A stretch of 64,000 bases of DNA, from contig CAYZTM010000020.1 of NCBI GenBank assembly GCA_964481425.1, positions 1 through 64,000 of the forward strand, in the 5' to 3' direction. Of the stretch, positions 35,469-44,128 are shown piece by piece (the stretch's first letter is position 1; every line of letters starts with the position of its first letter). A model generated the notes under the pieces. The model made no database searches and was not told the origin of the DNA. It was given only the letters and a program-made list of their open reading frames with translations. The stretch comes from MKUN01 sp964481425. GTDB taxonomy: Bacteria; Bacteroidota; Bacteroidia; Chitinophagales; Chitinophagaceae. The translations under genes and the position numbers were made by a program.

Positions 35469-36062
35469 CTACTTGGCATCGCCATTCGCATTTTCCGTAT
35501 CATGAATAAAGCTTCGATCAACATCTGTAATATCAACAATGGCATATATTCTCACATCGTTGATGCTCATTTCGTCCAGTATATTCACGAGGTCGTCATA
35601 AGTGCTGTTCGTATCCGGCTTTATCAATACGGTCGTCAGATCTTTAGGCCCTAAAGCGCCGCTCTGCTGTAATTGAGCTACCTTTTGCTCCTTATCGATG
35701 ATCGCATCACGTATGCCCCCTTTAGCCTTGAAGGTAGTCACCTTCAGGTCCGGGGGAGTATTGGGATCGTCGCCCAAACCCTCGTAGTAATAAACACGAT
35801 GGTTCTTACTGAGCAATATGGTCAATGCCGTACTGGCCTTTATTTTGGTTTGGTCCTTAGGGTCTATTTTTTCGGTATTAGGCATGTTAATTTCCATGGT
35901 CTTGGGCTTAGACATTGTTGTTGTGTACATAAAGAATGTAATCAACAGGAAGCCTAAGTCCACCATTGGCGTAAGGTCAATACGCGTAGAAAGTTTTTTG
36001 CCTTTTTTGACCCCCGGGCCTTTCTTATGTCCCCCACTACTGGAGGTATCCATTTCAGCCAT
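35469..36062 (-). CDS. exbD: ExbD/TolR-family protein (second copy)
   Basis: The 197-residue protein has a cytoplasmic basic N-terminus, one transmembrane helix containing RIDLTPMVDLGFLLITFFMY with the conserved proton-channel Asp, and a periplasmic domain. It forms the stator with ExbB. The periplasmic part includes DPKDQTKIKASTALTILL. Two ExbD genes per operon is the usual Bacteroidota pattern. It lies 41 bases after the first exbD. Confidence 0.93.
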   Translation of the reverse strand: MAEMDTSSSGGHKKGPGVKKGKKLSTRIDLTPMVDLGFLLITFFMYTTTMSKPKTMEINMPNTEKIDPKDQTKIKASTALTILLSKNHRVYYYEGLGDDPNTPPDLKVTTFKAKGGIRDAIIDKEQKVAQLQQSGALGPKDLTTVLIKPDTNSTYDDLVNILDEMSINDVRIYAIVDITDVDRSFIHDTENANGDAK

Positions 36063-36103
36063 GGTAAAGCTTTTATTTAGTTAATAATTTTATTTCTAGT
36101 CAG

Positions 36104-36763
36104 TTATTTAGATTCGCCCTTATTGGCTATTTGCCATGCAGCAGAACCAACAGGTACTGCCTTAAGGCCTGTTATAAGGTTGAATTTAAATATCTTCCAA
36201 CCCTCCAGTGTTTTGATCACTTTCTGTACGCTGGGATATGAGGCATCGCCATCGGCTTTGATACATATCCTTAAACGCGGGTTGGTATTACGTGCACTCC
36301 TGATCCATGCGGCCAACTCATTATTCTCACTGTCTACAGAAGTATCTGTAGGCACACCTGAAGCTGCTTTGGTGTATTCCTTTTGTTGTTCAGGATCTGC
36401 AGCCAGGTAAGATTTAAGCTGGTTGAAGGGAACACCGATAGAAGAACCAATGGCAAAAGCGGTCTTTTCTGCCTCGGTAAGACCCAGGTTCTTGTATTGA
36501 TCTATGTTGTCAATAAGCTCTTTACGTTTCAGCTTATTATCAATAGAGAAAAATACCCTTCCTTTTTCATCAACCGTTATGAGCATGATATCCGTATCGG
36601 GTATGGGTATCTCCGATATGGATGAGGGTGTTTTTACCACCACCGGCTCATCGGGTTTGAACTTTGTTGCCAACATGAAGAATGTAAGCAGCAGGAATGC
36701 GACGTCGCACATCGCCGTCATGTCGATGTTCGTGCTTTTCCGTGGTAATTTTGCGTGTGGCAT
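36104..36763 (-). CDS. exbD: ExbD/TolR-family protein (first copy)
   Basis: The 219-residue paralogue of the following exbD has the short N-terminus PRKSTNIDMTAMCDVAFLLLTFFML with the channel Asp in the transmembrane helix, then a larger periplasmic domain with ITVDEKGRVFFSID. Residues about 145-185 carry an insertion not seen in the second copy. It follows exbB by 81 bases. Confidence 0.92.
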   Translation of the reverse strand: MPHAKLPRKSTNIDMTAMCDVAFLLLTFFMLATKFKPDEPVVVKTPSSISEIPIPDTDIMLITVDEKGRVFFSIDNKLKRKELIDNIDQYKNLGLTEAEKTAFAIGSSIGVPFNQLKSYLAADPEQQKEYTKAASGVPTDTSVDSENNELAAWIRSARNTNPRLRICIKADGDASYPSVQKVIKTLEGWKIFKFNLITGLKAVPVGSAAWQIANKGESK

Positions 36764-36844
36764 TTTTGTTTTCTCTGCTTTTAACTAATAAGACTCAAAT
36801 TCGTTTCTTTTCCACAAACGTTCCCGGCTTGTGTGCCGGAACCA

Positions 36845-37684
36845 TTATTTGTAGTTAGCAGCAAAGCTCTGTGTCAAAGTAAAGCCACTCTCATCTATGC
36901 CATAAGTGATACCATCAATTATGGTAGTGTAGAAGTTGTACGCTATAATAGCAAGGAATGAGGTACTGATACCTAAAGCCGTGTTGATAAGGGCCTCAGA
37001 GATACCACCTGCAAGGGCAGCAGCATCAGGAGCACCAGCCTGGGCCATAGCCGAGAAGGCGCGTATCATACCCATTACCGTACCGAAAAGACCAAGAAGC
37101 GTAGCGCATGATGCAATGGTAGAAAGGAACACAAGGTTCTTTTCAAGCATTGGCAGTTCCAGTGCGGTAGCTTCTTCTATTTCTTTCTGTATGCTTAATA
37201 CTTTCTGGTCTGTATCCAGTTCGTGGTTATTGATCATTTCGCGATACTTCACAAGACCGGAACGCATTACGTTACCTACAGAACCAGCTTGTTTATCACA
37301 CTCGGACAGTGCTGCATCGATGTTCTTATTAGCAAGGTGATACTGTACTTTACGTACAAACTCATTTGAATTCACCTTACCCTTGGCTTTGAATATGGTA
37401 AGGGCGCGCTCGATAACGAAGCAAATAAGAGTGAGCGCTGTTGCCATAAGGATAGGCACAACCCAACCACCTGAGTACATGGTACCCATGAAATCTTTCG
37501 GCTTTTCCTTGGTCGCACCATCCATGAAGTGGCTAGGATTGCCAAGCACAAAATAATATATCAGCTGCCCTGCTGCGATACACGCAGCTACTACCAGTAA
37601 ATTAACCAAAAAATTGTTTGCATTCTTTGGTTTACCGGCCTGGTTACCTGATGGTTTTGCTGCGGCTGTTTTTACATCTGCCAT
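36845..37684 (-). CDS. exbB: ExbB/TolQ/MotA-family proton channel protein
   Basis: The 279-residue inner-membrane protein has an N-terminal helix (about 25-47), a second helix (about 77-98, WVVPILMATALTLICFVIE), a cytoplasmic domain, and the family C-terminal helix pair with LLGLFGTVMGMIRAFSAMA and GISEALINTALGI. It is the first gene of the TonB operon; its promoter is at 37751-37780. The Lys/Asn/Gly-rich first 20 residues are typical of Bacteroidota ExbB. Confidence 0.94.
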   Translation of the reverse strand: MADVKTAAAKPSGNQAGKPKNANNFLVNLLVVAACIAAGQLIYYFVLGNPSHFMDGATKEKPKDFMGTMYSGGWVVPILMATALTLICFVIERALTIFKAKGKVNSNEFVRKVQYHLANKNIDAALSECDKQAGSVGNVMRSGLVKYREMINNHELDTDQKVLSIQKEIEEATALELPMLEKNLVFLSTIASCATLLGLFGTVMGMIRAFSAMAQAGAPDAAALAGGISEALINTALGISTSFLAIIAYNFYTTIIDGITYGIDESGFTLTQSFAANYK

Positions 37685-37750
37685 AATACTGATTTTTGAG
37701 TTGTTTGTTTGTTGTTATAATTTCTGAAAAATGATTTTTTAGCGTGCTTG

Positions 37751-37780
37751 CAAAGATATATTTACGCTTGTAAAAAACAA
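37751..37780 (-). promoter_or_regulatory. Promoter of the exbB-exbD-exbD-tonB operon
   Basis: On the minus strand a TTG -33 element (37778-37780) and a perfect -7 box TATCTTTG (37751-37758) are 19 bases apart. The 5' leader is about 60 bases. Confidence 0.7.
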
Positions 37781-37933
37781 TTGAGCGAAAAAAAAATCTC
37801 CTAAAGTTAAAATAAGCCCTGATCCTGTGCTAATTATACCCCGGGACACCTTAAAAACCGTACCTGCATAACGGGGTACTCCCCAAATTATTGTATTTTC
37901 CTAAAAAAGGAAAACGGCAAGTCTTTTAACCTG

Positions 37934-37941
37934 TACCTTTG
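37934..37941 (+). promoter_or_regulatory. Bacteroidota -7 box (TACCTTTG) for ppa
   Basis: A perfect TAnnTTTG match lies 21 bases before the ATG at 37963. Its TTG is in frame with ppa and could be miscalled as the start. Confidence 0.65.
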
Positions 37942-37962
37942 CAGCCAAAATATGACAAAATT

Positions 37963-38499
37963 ATGGCTTTTAATCCCTGGCATTCGGTGAGTTATGGCGA
38001 AAAAGTACCTGATATTGTAAATGCTATAATAGAAATACCCAAAAACTCAAGAGCAAAGTATGAACTGGACAAGGAAACCGGCATGCTGAAGCTGGACAGG
38101 GTGTTGTATTCATCGGTTTACTATCCTGCCAATTACGGTTTTATCCCCCGCACCTACTGTGACGATAAAGACCCACTGGACATATTGGTACTTTCGCAAC
38201 TGGAAATGGAACCGCTCTGCATCGTGGAGGCCAAGATAATAGGTGTGATGCGTATGCTGGACCAGGGTGAGGCCGACGACAAGCTTATTGCGGTATGTGC
38301 TAACGATATGAGCGTAGCGCACGTAAATGACATCAGTGAATTATCTTCGCACTTTATCGATGAGTTAAGGCATTTTTTCGAGGAATATAAAAAGCTGGAA
38401 AACAAGGTAGTTAAGATAGAAGATTTCGAAGGCGAGCGACTGGCAAAAAAAATATTGCAACACAGCATCAACGATTACAAATCAAAATTCGGGGAGTAA
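37963..38499 (+). CDS. ppa: Soluble inorganic pyrophosphatase
   Basis: The 178-residue family-I PPase hydrolyses PPi from biosynthetic reactions. It shows IIEIPKNSRAKYELDKETG, the substrate Tyr region SSVYYPANYGFIPRTYCDDKDPLDILVL with the metal-binding DxxDPLD signature, and DDKLIAV. ATG at 37963 gives the normal N-terminus; eight extra residues from TTG 37939 would come from the promoter. It lies directly upstream of asnS. Confidence 0.94.
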   Translation: MAFNPWHSVSYGEKVPDIVNAIIEIPKNSRAKYELDKETGMLKLDRVLYSSVYYPANYGFIPRTYCDDKDPLDILVLSQLEMEPLCIVEAKIIGVMRMLDQGEADDKLIAVCANDMSVAHVNDISELSSHFIDELRHFFEEYKKLENKVVKIEDFEGERLAKKILQHSINDYKSKFGE

Positions 38500-38532
38500 T
38501 ACAACACCGTTTTAATACACAATTCGCAAACA

Positions 38533-39966
38533 ATGGCACGCACAAAGATCAAAGAGATACTGCAGCGCGAAGACAGCAACTACAAAGTAAATGTAAAGGG
38601 ATGGGTGCGCTCATTCCGCAATAACCAGTTCATAGCCCTTAATGACGGCTCCTGCATGAGCAACCTGCAAGTGGTGCTTGATATGGAAAATACAGACGAA
38701 CAAATACTGCGCAATATAACTGTGGGCGCCTCCCTCAACGTTAATGGCACTATAGTGGAATCGCAGGGCAAGGGACAAAAGGTAGAAATAAAAGCGGATA
38801 ATGTAGAGGTAATGGGCACCTGTAATAATGAGGAATACCCCTTGCAACTAAAGAACCGCCCGAGCCTGGAATACCTGCGCGAGATAGCACACCTGCGTTT
38901 CCGTACCAATACTTTCGGTGCCGTGTTCCGGGTGCGTCATTCGCTGGCCTATGCTATTCATAAATTCTATAACGACAGGGGATTCGTTTACCTGCACACG
39001 CCCATTGTTACCGCATCGGATGCTGAGGGCGCAGGCGAGATGTTCCGTGTTACTACCCTGCCCTTTGACAATCCACCACGTAATGACGATGGCAGCATCA
39101 ACTACAAGGAAGATTTTTTTGGCCGCAGTACCAATCTTACCGTAAGCGGACAGCTTGAGGCTGAACTGGGCGCCATGGCCTTCAGCGAAGTATATACTTT
39201 CGGGCCCACCTTCCGTGCCGAAAATTCAAATACACCCCGTCACCTTGCGGAGTTCTGGATGATAGAACCGGAAGTTGCCTTCAACGATCTTACAGACAAC
39301 ATGGATCTTGCGGAAGATTTCATCCAGTACATCATTCGCCATGCACTGGACAATAACCGTGAAGACCTTGAATTCCTGGCGCAACGCCTGGCCGATGAAG
39401 AAAAGCAAAAGCCACAAAACGAACGCAGCGAGATGGGGCTGATAGAAAAGTTAGAATTTGTGCTGAACAACAAATTCGAGCGTATAACCTATACCGAAGC
39501 GATAGATATTCTTCTTAACTCACCGGTTTATAAAAAGAAGAAGTTCCAGTACGATGTAAAATGGGGCATCGATATGCAGAGCGAGCATGAACGTTACCTG
39601 GTGGAGAAACACTTTAAGAAACCGGTAATCGTCAGCGATTACCCCAAAGACATCAAGGCCTTCTACATGCGCCAGAATGACGATGGCAAAACCGTTGCCG
39701 CTATGGACATACTGGCCCCCGGCATTGGTGAGATAGTAGGTGGATCGCAACGTGAGGAACGGCTCGACAAGCTTACACAGCGTATGGAAGAGATGCATAT
39801 CCCTACCGATGAGATGTACTGGTACCTGGATACACGCCGTTTCGGCTCGGTACCACATGCAGGCTTTGGGCTTGGCTTCGAGCGTATAGTACAGTTCGTT
39901 ACCGGCATGACCAATATACGGGATGTGATACCCTTCCCCCGTACACCTAAGAACGCAGACTTCTAA
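38533..39966 (+). CDS. asnS: Asparaginyl-tRNA synthetase
   Basis: The 477-residue class IIb synthetase has an N-terminal OB-fold anticodon domain (about 1-110, VKGWVRSFRNNQFIALNDG), motif 2 region (FGPTFRAENSNTPRHLAEFWMIEPE), and motif 3 (GFGLGFERIVQFVTG) with the class II arginine near the C-terminus. AENSNT with HLAEFWMIE separates AsnRS from AspRS. It follows ppa by 33 bases and probably shares its transcript. Confidence 0.95.
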   Translation: MARTKIKEILQREDSNYKVNVKGWVRSFRNNQFIALNDGSCMSNLQVVLDMENTDEQILRNITVGASLNVNGTIVESQGKGQKVEIKADNVEVMGTCNNEEYPLQLKNRPSLEYLREIAHLRFRTNTFGAVFRVRHSLAYAIHKFYNDRGFVYLHTPIVTASDAEGAGEMFRVTTLPFDNPPRNDDGSINYKEDFFGRSTNLTVSGQLEAELGAMAFSEVYTFGPTFRAENSNTPRHLAEFWMIEPEVAFNDLTDNMDLAEDFIQYIIRHALDNNREDLEFLAQRLADEEKQKPQNERSEMGLIEKLEFVLNNKFERITYTEAIDILLNSPVYKKKKFQYDVKWGIDMQSEHERYLVEKHFKKPVIVSDYPKDIKAFYMRQNDDGKTVAAMDILAPGIGEIVGGSQREERLDKLTQRMEEMHIPTDEMYWYLDTRRFGSVPHAGFGLGFERIVQFVTGMTNIRDVIPFPRTPKNADF

Positions 39967-39973
39967 TAATATT

Positions 39974-40007
39974 AAAACGGCGAACTTTCCAGTTCGCCGT
40001 TCCTTTT
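39974..40007. terminator. Terminator between asnS and argS
   Basis: AACGGCGAACT/AGTTCGCCGTT surrounds TTCC, followed by CCTTTT on + and preceded by A's. It can work for both convergent genes. Confidence 0.85.
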
Positions 40008-40021
40008 ATAAAGCAATATGG

Positions 40022-41821
40022 TTACATCTTCTCCGGCAGCCTTATACCCAATAGGTGCATAGCATGGCGCAATACTTGTGCGGTCATAATGATGATCATC
40101 AGGCGCAGGTGCTTCTTCTCTTCGTTTTCTGCTTTCGATATGCTGTGCTCGTCGTAGAACGAGTTGAACAGTTGTGCCAGTAAAAAGGAGTAATTACACA
40201 GCAGGGAGGGATTGTATTCAATGGATGCATTCTCCAGTATGGAAGGATATTGCTCCAGTGTAAGTATCAGCTTCTTTTCTGCGGGCAATATCGCCTCATT
40301 GCAACAGAAGGTCTGGAACTTAGTGTTAGGAGGGAGTAATGCTATATTCTCTTTACGTAGTATAGAGCAGATACGCGCATGTGCATACTGTATGAACGTA
40401 GCAGTAAAACCGTGCAGATCTATAGACTCTTTGGGGTCAAAGATCATTTTCTTTTTAGGATCCACACGCAGCAGGTAAAACTTAAGGGCTCCCATGCCGA
40501 TGGTCTCGTAGAGCTTATTGAGTTCTTCCTCAGAAAAACCTTCGGTCTTCCCGGCTTGTTCGGTCTGTTCCTTTGCCAGGGCTATCATCTCATCCATCAT
40601 ATCATCAGCGTCCACTACCGTACCTTCACGGCTTTTCATACGGCCTGTTGGTAATTCTACCATGCCGTAAGATAGATGATAGATGCCATCGGCGCAGGGC
40701 TCGCCCAGCTTTTTTAATATCAGCTTCAGCACCTGCATATGGTAGTTTTGCTCATCGGCTATTACATAGATGGACTGATCCAGTTTGTAATCATTATACT
40801 TCAGCTTTGCCGTACCGAGGTCCTGCGTCATGTAAACCGACGTGCCATCACCACGAAGCAACAGCTTCTGATCCAGCCCCTCATTGGTTAGGTCTATCCA
40901 TACCGAACCATCCTCTTTCCTGTACAGCACACCTTTCTGCAAGCCCTGCTCCACGATGCTCTTGCCCAGCAGATAAGTATCACTCTCGTAATACATCTTA
41001 TCGAAGTCTACGCCAAGCCTTTTATAACTTTGTTCAAAGCCCTTGTACACCCAGCCATTCATCATTTCCCACAGGCTACGCGTTTCTTTATCTCCCGCTT
41101 CCCATTTACGCAGCATTTCCTGTGCCTGCTTCATGATAGGTGCCTCCCTTTCTGCGGTCGCTTCATCCATTCCTTCTGTGGTCAATTCCTCCACTTCTGC
41201 CTTATAAGCATCGTTGAACTTCACGTAATAATCCCCAACGAGGTGATCGCCCTTTACTCCCGTACGTTCCGGTGTATCACCCTGTGCATAGCGCTCCCAG
41301 GCTATCATTGATTTGCAGATATGGATTCCCCTGTCATTGATGAGGTTTGCTTTTACCACCTGCTCACCGTTCGCTTTCAGCACCTCGGCCATTGCATAAC
41401 CAAGGAATATGTTCCTCAGGTGGCCAAAATGTAAAGGTTTGTTTGTGTTTGGCGAAGAATACTCCACCATTATTCGCCTGTCATGCTTTGGCTTTTCGCC
41501 ATAGTGCTGATCGTTAAAATGATTGAGCAGGAAATTGGTCCAGTAAGCATCTTTAACCGATAAGTTCAGGAAGCCGCTCACTATATCATAACCAGAGAAC
41601 AGCCCCGTCTTGTCCACAAGGTAGTTACCTATCTCATTCCCTATCTCCTCCGGCTTCTTTCGCAGCAGTTTTACGAAAGGGAACAGTACCAGTGTATAAT
41701 CGCCTGTGAACTCAGGTTTGGTCTGGTTCACAGTAATAGATGAAACGGGGATATCGGTGCCCGGATACAGATGCTTCAGGGCATCTTCTGTGGCCATCTT
41801 TATTTGTGCTGCAAGCGTCAT
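40022..41821 (-). CDS. argS: Arginyl-tRNA synthetase
   Basis: The 599-residue class I synthetase has an Arg-N domain (about 1-90), the HIGH-type motif in SSPNTNKPLHFGHLRN near residue 130, a catalytic Rossmann domain with DLGTAKLKYNDY, a KMSK-like GRMKSREGT, and a C-terminal DALR anticodon-binding domain beginning around YAHARICSIL and ending LGIRLPEKM. Its length is normal. Confidence 0.95.
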   Translation of the reverse strand: MTLAAQIKMATEDALKHLYPGTDIPVSSITVNQTKPEFTGDYTLVLFPFVKLLRKKPEEIGNEIGNYLVDKTGLFSGYDIVSGFLNLSVKDAYWTNFLLNHFNDQHYGEKPKHDRRIMVEYSSPNTNKPLHFGHLRNIFLGYAMAEVLKANGEQVVKANLINDRGIHICKSMIAWERYAQGDTPERTGVKGDHLVGDYYVKFNDAYKAEVEELTTEGMDEATAEREAPIMKQAQEMLRKWEAGDKETRSLWEMMNGWVYKGFEQSYKRLGVDFDKMYYESDTYLLGKSIVEQGLQKGVLYRKEDGSVWIDLTNEGLDQKLLLRGDGTSVYMTQDLGTAKLKYNDYKLDQSIYVIADEQNYHMQVLKLILKKLGEPCADGIYHLSYGMVELPTGRMKSREGTVVDADDMMDEMIALAKEQTEQAGKTEGFSEEELNKLYETIGMGALKFYLLRVDPKKKMIFDPKESIDLHGFTATFIQYAHARICSILRKENIALLPPNTKFQTFCCNEAILPAEKKLILTLEQYPSILENASIEYNPSLLCNYSFLLAQLFNSFYDEHSISKAENEEKKHLRLMIIIMTAQVLRHAMHLLGIRLPEKM

Positions 41822-41841
41822 TTACCTAACTCTTTAAAGCG

Positions 41842-41849
41842 CAAAAATA
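41842..41849 (-). promoter_or_regulatory. Bacteroidota -7 box (TATTTTTG on minus strand) for argS
   Basis: A perfect TAnnTTTG match lies 20 bases upstream of the argS ATG. Confidence 0.6.
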
Positions 41850-41869
41850 GTTTTAAAAGGGCAAGCCCC

Positions 41870-41907
41870 CAACAGGAAGGCCCGCCGATCGGCAGGCCTT
41901 CCTGTTG
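41870..41907 (-). terminator. Hairpin terminator downstream of T9SS protein gene
   Basis: CAACAGGAAGGCC and its complement form a 13-base perfect stem with a 12-base loop, 14 bases after the stop at 41922. The minus-strand T-run is delayed (GGGGCTTGCCCTTTT), so it may be a weaker terminator. Confidence 0.65.
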
Positions 41908-41921
41908 TTTTACCAGTTTTT

Positions 41922-43928
41922 TTATTTGCTGATCGAGAATTTAAGTATATTCTTACTGCTACCTGAGTTCAGATGCAGTATATACATACCCGAGGGCAGA
42001 TCGTTACTTAACTCGATGTGCATTTTGAACTTGCCATTAGTAACAGGCACTTTACCCTTATAAATTACCTGGCCAACCATATCTACTACTTCGGCATCGA
42101 GTATTGCACCTGCTGTGCTGCCTGATACGGTAAAATTGCCTGTGTTAGGATTAGGGTACAACGTGATGACATCTGTATTCCCGGTGGTAATGACATTTGT
42201 TGGCACTATGATGTCAGGATTGCCCCAGATAGCAGAAGCCGTATCAGTGGTTGCACAGTTAAAGCTGCTATGCACTATTACTTTTACCTGGTCGTTAAGG
42301 GTAAGATTGTAGCCTGTATATGTTGTACCGGTCACATTAGGCAGCAACACACCATTCCTAAACCATTCGTAGGTCGGATTGGTACCTGCATTCATCGCGG
42401 TAGCGGTGAAGTCGATCGGCTGACCGGGCAACTGCTGGTTAACATTTGCCGTAAGCGTTACCGATGGTGTCAGGTAGCCTGCAAGCGTAATAACTATCTT
42501 ATTGCTGGTATCAACCGGGTTGTAAACACAGGCCTGGTTACTGGTCAGTATACAGTATATCGTATCGAATGTCGTTAATGAAGCAGAGCCCCAGAAACTA
42601 TCTGTAGCGCCCAGTACCCAATAGCCGTTCTTTACCCATTGGTATTGTGGGTTGCTGCCGCCATACATGATAGATGAAGAAAATTCTGCATCATCCCCAA
42701 CACAGAGTGTATCGTTCGGAGCAACACTGATGTCTATACTTGCAGTATCGGTCTGTATTACATCCACATGCACGGTATCCGATTCGCTACAGCCATTGAA
42801 TGCAAGGGCAGTAACTATGTAATCACCTGCGTCAGTAACCGCTGCATTATTTATGGTCGGATTCGCAACCGGAGAATAATATGCATTAGGGCCTGTCCAC
42901 GAATAGGTAAAGGCGGGACTGAAGTTAGTAACAGACAGATTTAAATCCTGGCCACTGCACACAGGTGAATTTGAAGCACCTACAGGCGCACCTTGCGGCA
43001 AGCCAACAGATACAACTATCGAATCTGCAGCAGATTCAATTCCACCGATTGTTTGGGTCACGTAATAAGTTCCTGCATCAGCCGCAGTAGCTGCGGGTAT
43101 GGTAAGTGTCGCCCCATTGGTAGGTGCAATATTAGGCCCTGTCCATGTGAACACTGCACCGGTAATACCAGTAACACTTAAATTGATCGGCTGGCCGATA
43201 CATACCAGGTTATTACCGGATGCAGTAGGTGCATAACTCCACCTGTATATCTGGCCAGGCGCCATCATACTGGACAAGGTTGTGGTCTCGACCGAAGTAT
43301 TAATTGTAGGTGCCGTCGTAGTGTTCTCCAACGAGGCAAAACTATTTGCCCCTGTAGCTGCAGTGGTCAATCCTATCGAAGCACTCGCATTTTGGGTTGT
43401 ACCAGTAGAATCATAAACAAAATCAATGAAGTTAGAGGTCTCATACAATTTTACCTGGAATGAACCGGCTATAGGCACATAGGCCTGGTTCCAGTGGATA
43501 TTACGCCATTGCATGGTGAATACCCTGTTAGGTGCACTACCTGATGTTTGGTAGCTAAGCCCTGAGGTTGCTGAAATATCGTCCCAAAGCGGTGCGATCA
43601 CCGGGCGGCGCCCCACCAAACCACTGGTGAGGTTGTTCACCGGCGTAGAGTTGTTCAGAAAGCCGCTAAGTGTCATAAAGCCATTCGTGCTAACGCCTAC
43701 CGATGTGGTGGGCGCAGCATTGCCATTATAATAAAAACTGAAGCCTACCGGTATAAACCAATTATATCCGTCGTTGGTATTACCTGTCAGCACAACATTT
43801 GTAGCCCCCGTTAGCGTTGTATAAGCACCTTGTAAGGCTGTAAACCTGTAGGTAACTTGTGCCTGCAGTGCTTTGAAACCGAATATAAAAGAAAAGAATA
43901 AAAATGTCAGAAAGTAGTTTTTCCTCAT
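41922..43928 (-). CDS. T9SS-exported Ig-like domain protein
   Basis: The 668-residue protein has a signal peptide (to about residue 23, FKALQAQ), an N-terminal domain (about 25-225) with GFSFYYNGNAAPTTSVGVSTNG, similar to secreted lectin-like/jelly-roll domains, Ig-like/PKD domains (about 240-560, e.g. AFTYSWTGPNAYYSPV and PQYQWVKNGYWVLGATDSF), and a type-A sorting domain (about 590-668, LYPNPNTGNFTVSG to KFSISK). No catalytic motif is seen; an adhesin or surface-scaffold role is plausible. Its last 340 or so residues are strongly similar to the C-terminus of the next protein. Confidence 0.85.
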   Translation of the reverse strand: MRKNYFLTFLFFSFIFGFKALQAQVTYRFTALQGAYTTLTGATNVVLTGNTNDGYNWFIPVGFSFYYNGNAAPTTSVGVSTNGFMTLSGFLNNSTPVNNLTSGLVGRRPVIAPLWDDISATSGLSYQTSGSAPNRVFTMQWRNIHWNQAYVPIAGSFQVKLYETSNFIDFVYDSTGTTQNASASIGLTTAATGANSFASLENTTTAPTINTSVETTTLSSMMAPGQIYRWSYAPTASGNNLVCIGQPINLSVTGITGAVFTWTGPNIAPTNGATLTIPAATAADAGTYYVTQTIGGIESAADSIVVSVGLPQGAPVGASNSPVCSGQDLNLSVTNFSPAFTYSWTGPNAYYSPVANPTINNAAVTDAGDYIVTALAFNGCSESDTVHVDVIQTDTASIDISVAPNDTLCVGDDAEFSSSIMYGGSNPQYQWVKNGYWVLGATDSFWGSASLTTFDTIYCILTSNQACVYNPVDTSNKIVITLAGYLTPSVTLTANVNQQLPGQPIDFTATAMNAGTNPTYEWFRNGVLLPNVTGTTYTGYNLTLNDQVKVIVHSSFNCATTDTASAIWGNPDIIVPTNVITTGNTDVITLYPNPNTGNFTVSGSTAGAILDAEVVDMVGQVIYKGKVPVTNGKFKMHIELSNDLPSGMYILHLNSGSSKNILKFSISK

Positions 43929-44072
43929 GCCTCAAAATTTATTAAGCAGCATTTTACAGTCCGTAAAGATATGAAAACACCTTTACAGGTTAGAAAGATA
44001 ATATAACATTAGCAATTATAAAAATGAGCGCAGAATAAATAAATTAAACATATGAAATGAGCCAGATAGAAA

Positions 44073-44100
44073 GAAAAAAGCGCCGGCATTGACCGGCGCT
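44073..44100 (-). terminator. Terminator after the 1690-residue protein gene
   Basis: AGCGCCGG/CCGGCGCT with a 6-base loop is followed on the minus strand by TTTTTTC, 28 bases after the stop codon at 44129. Confidence 0.85.
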
Positions 44101-44128
44101 TAATATAACTCTTGCTAAACCACTATCG

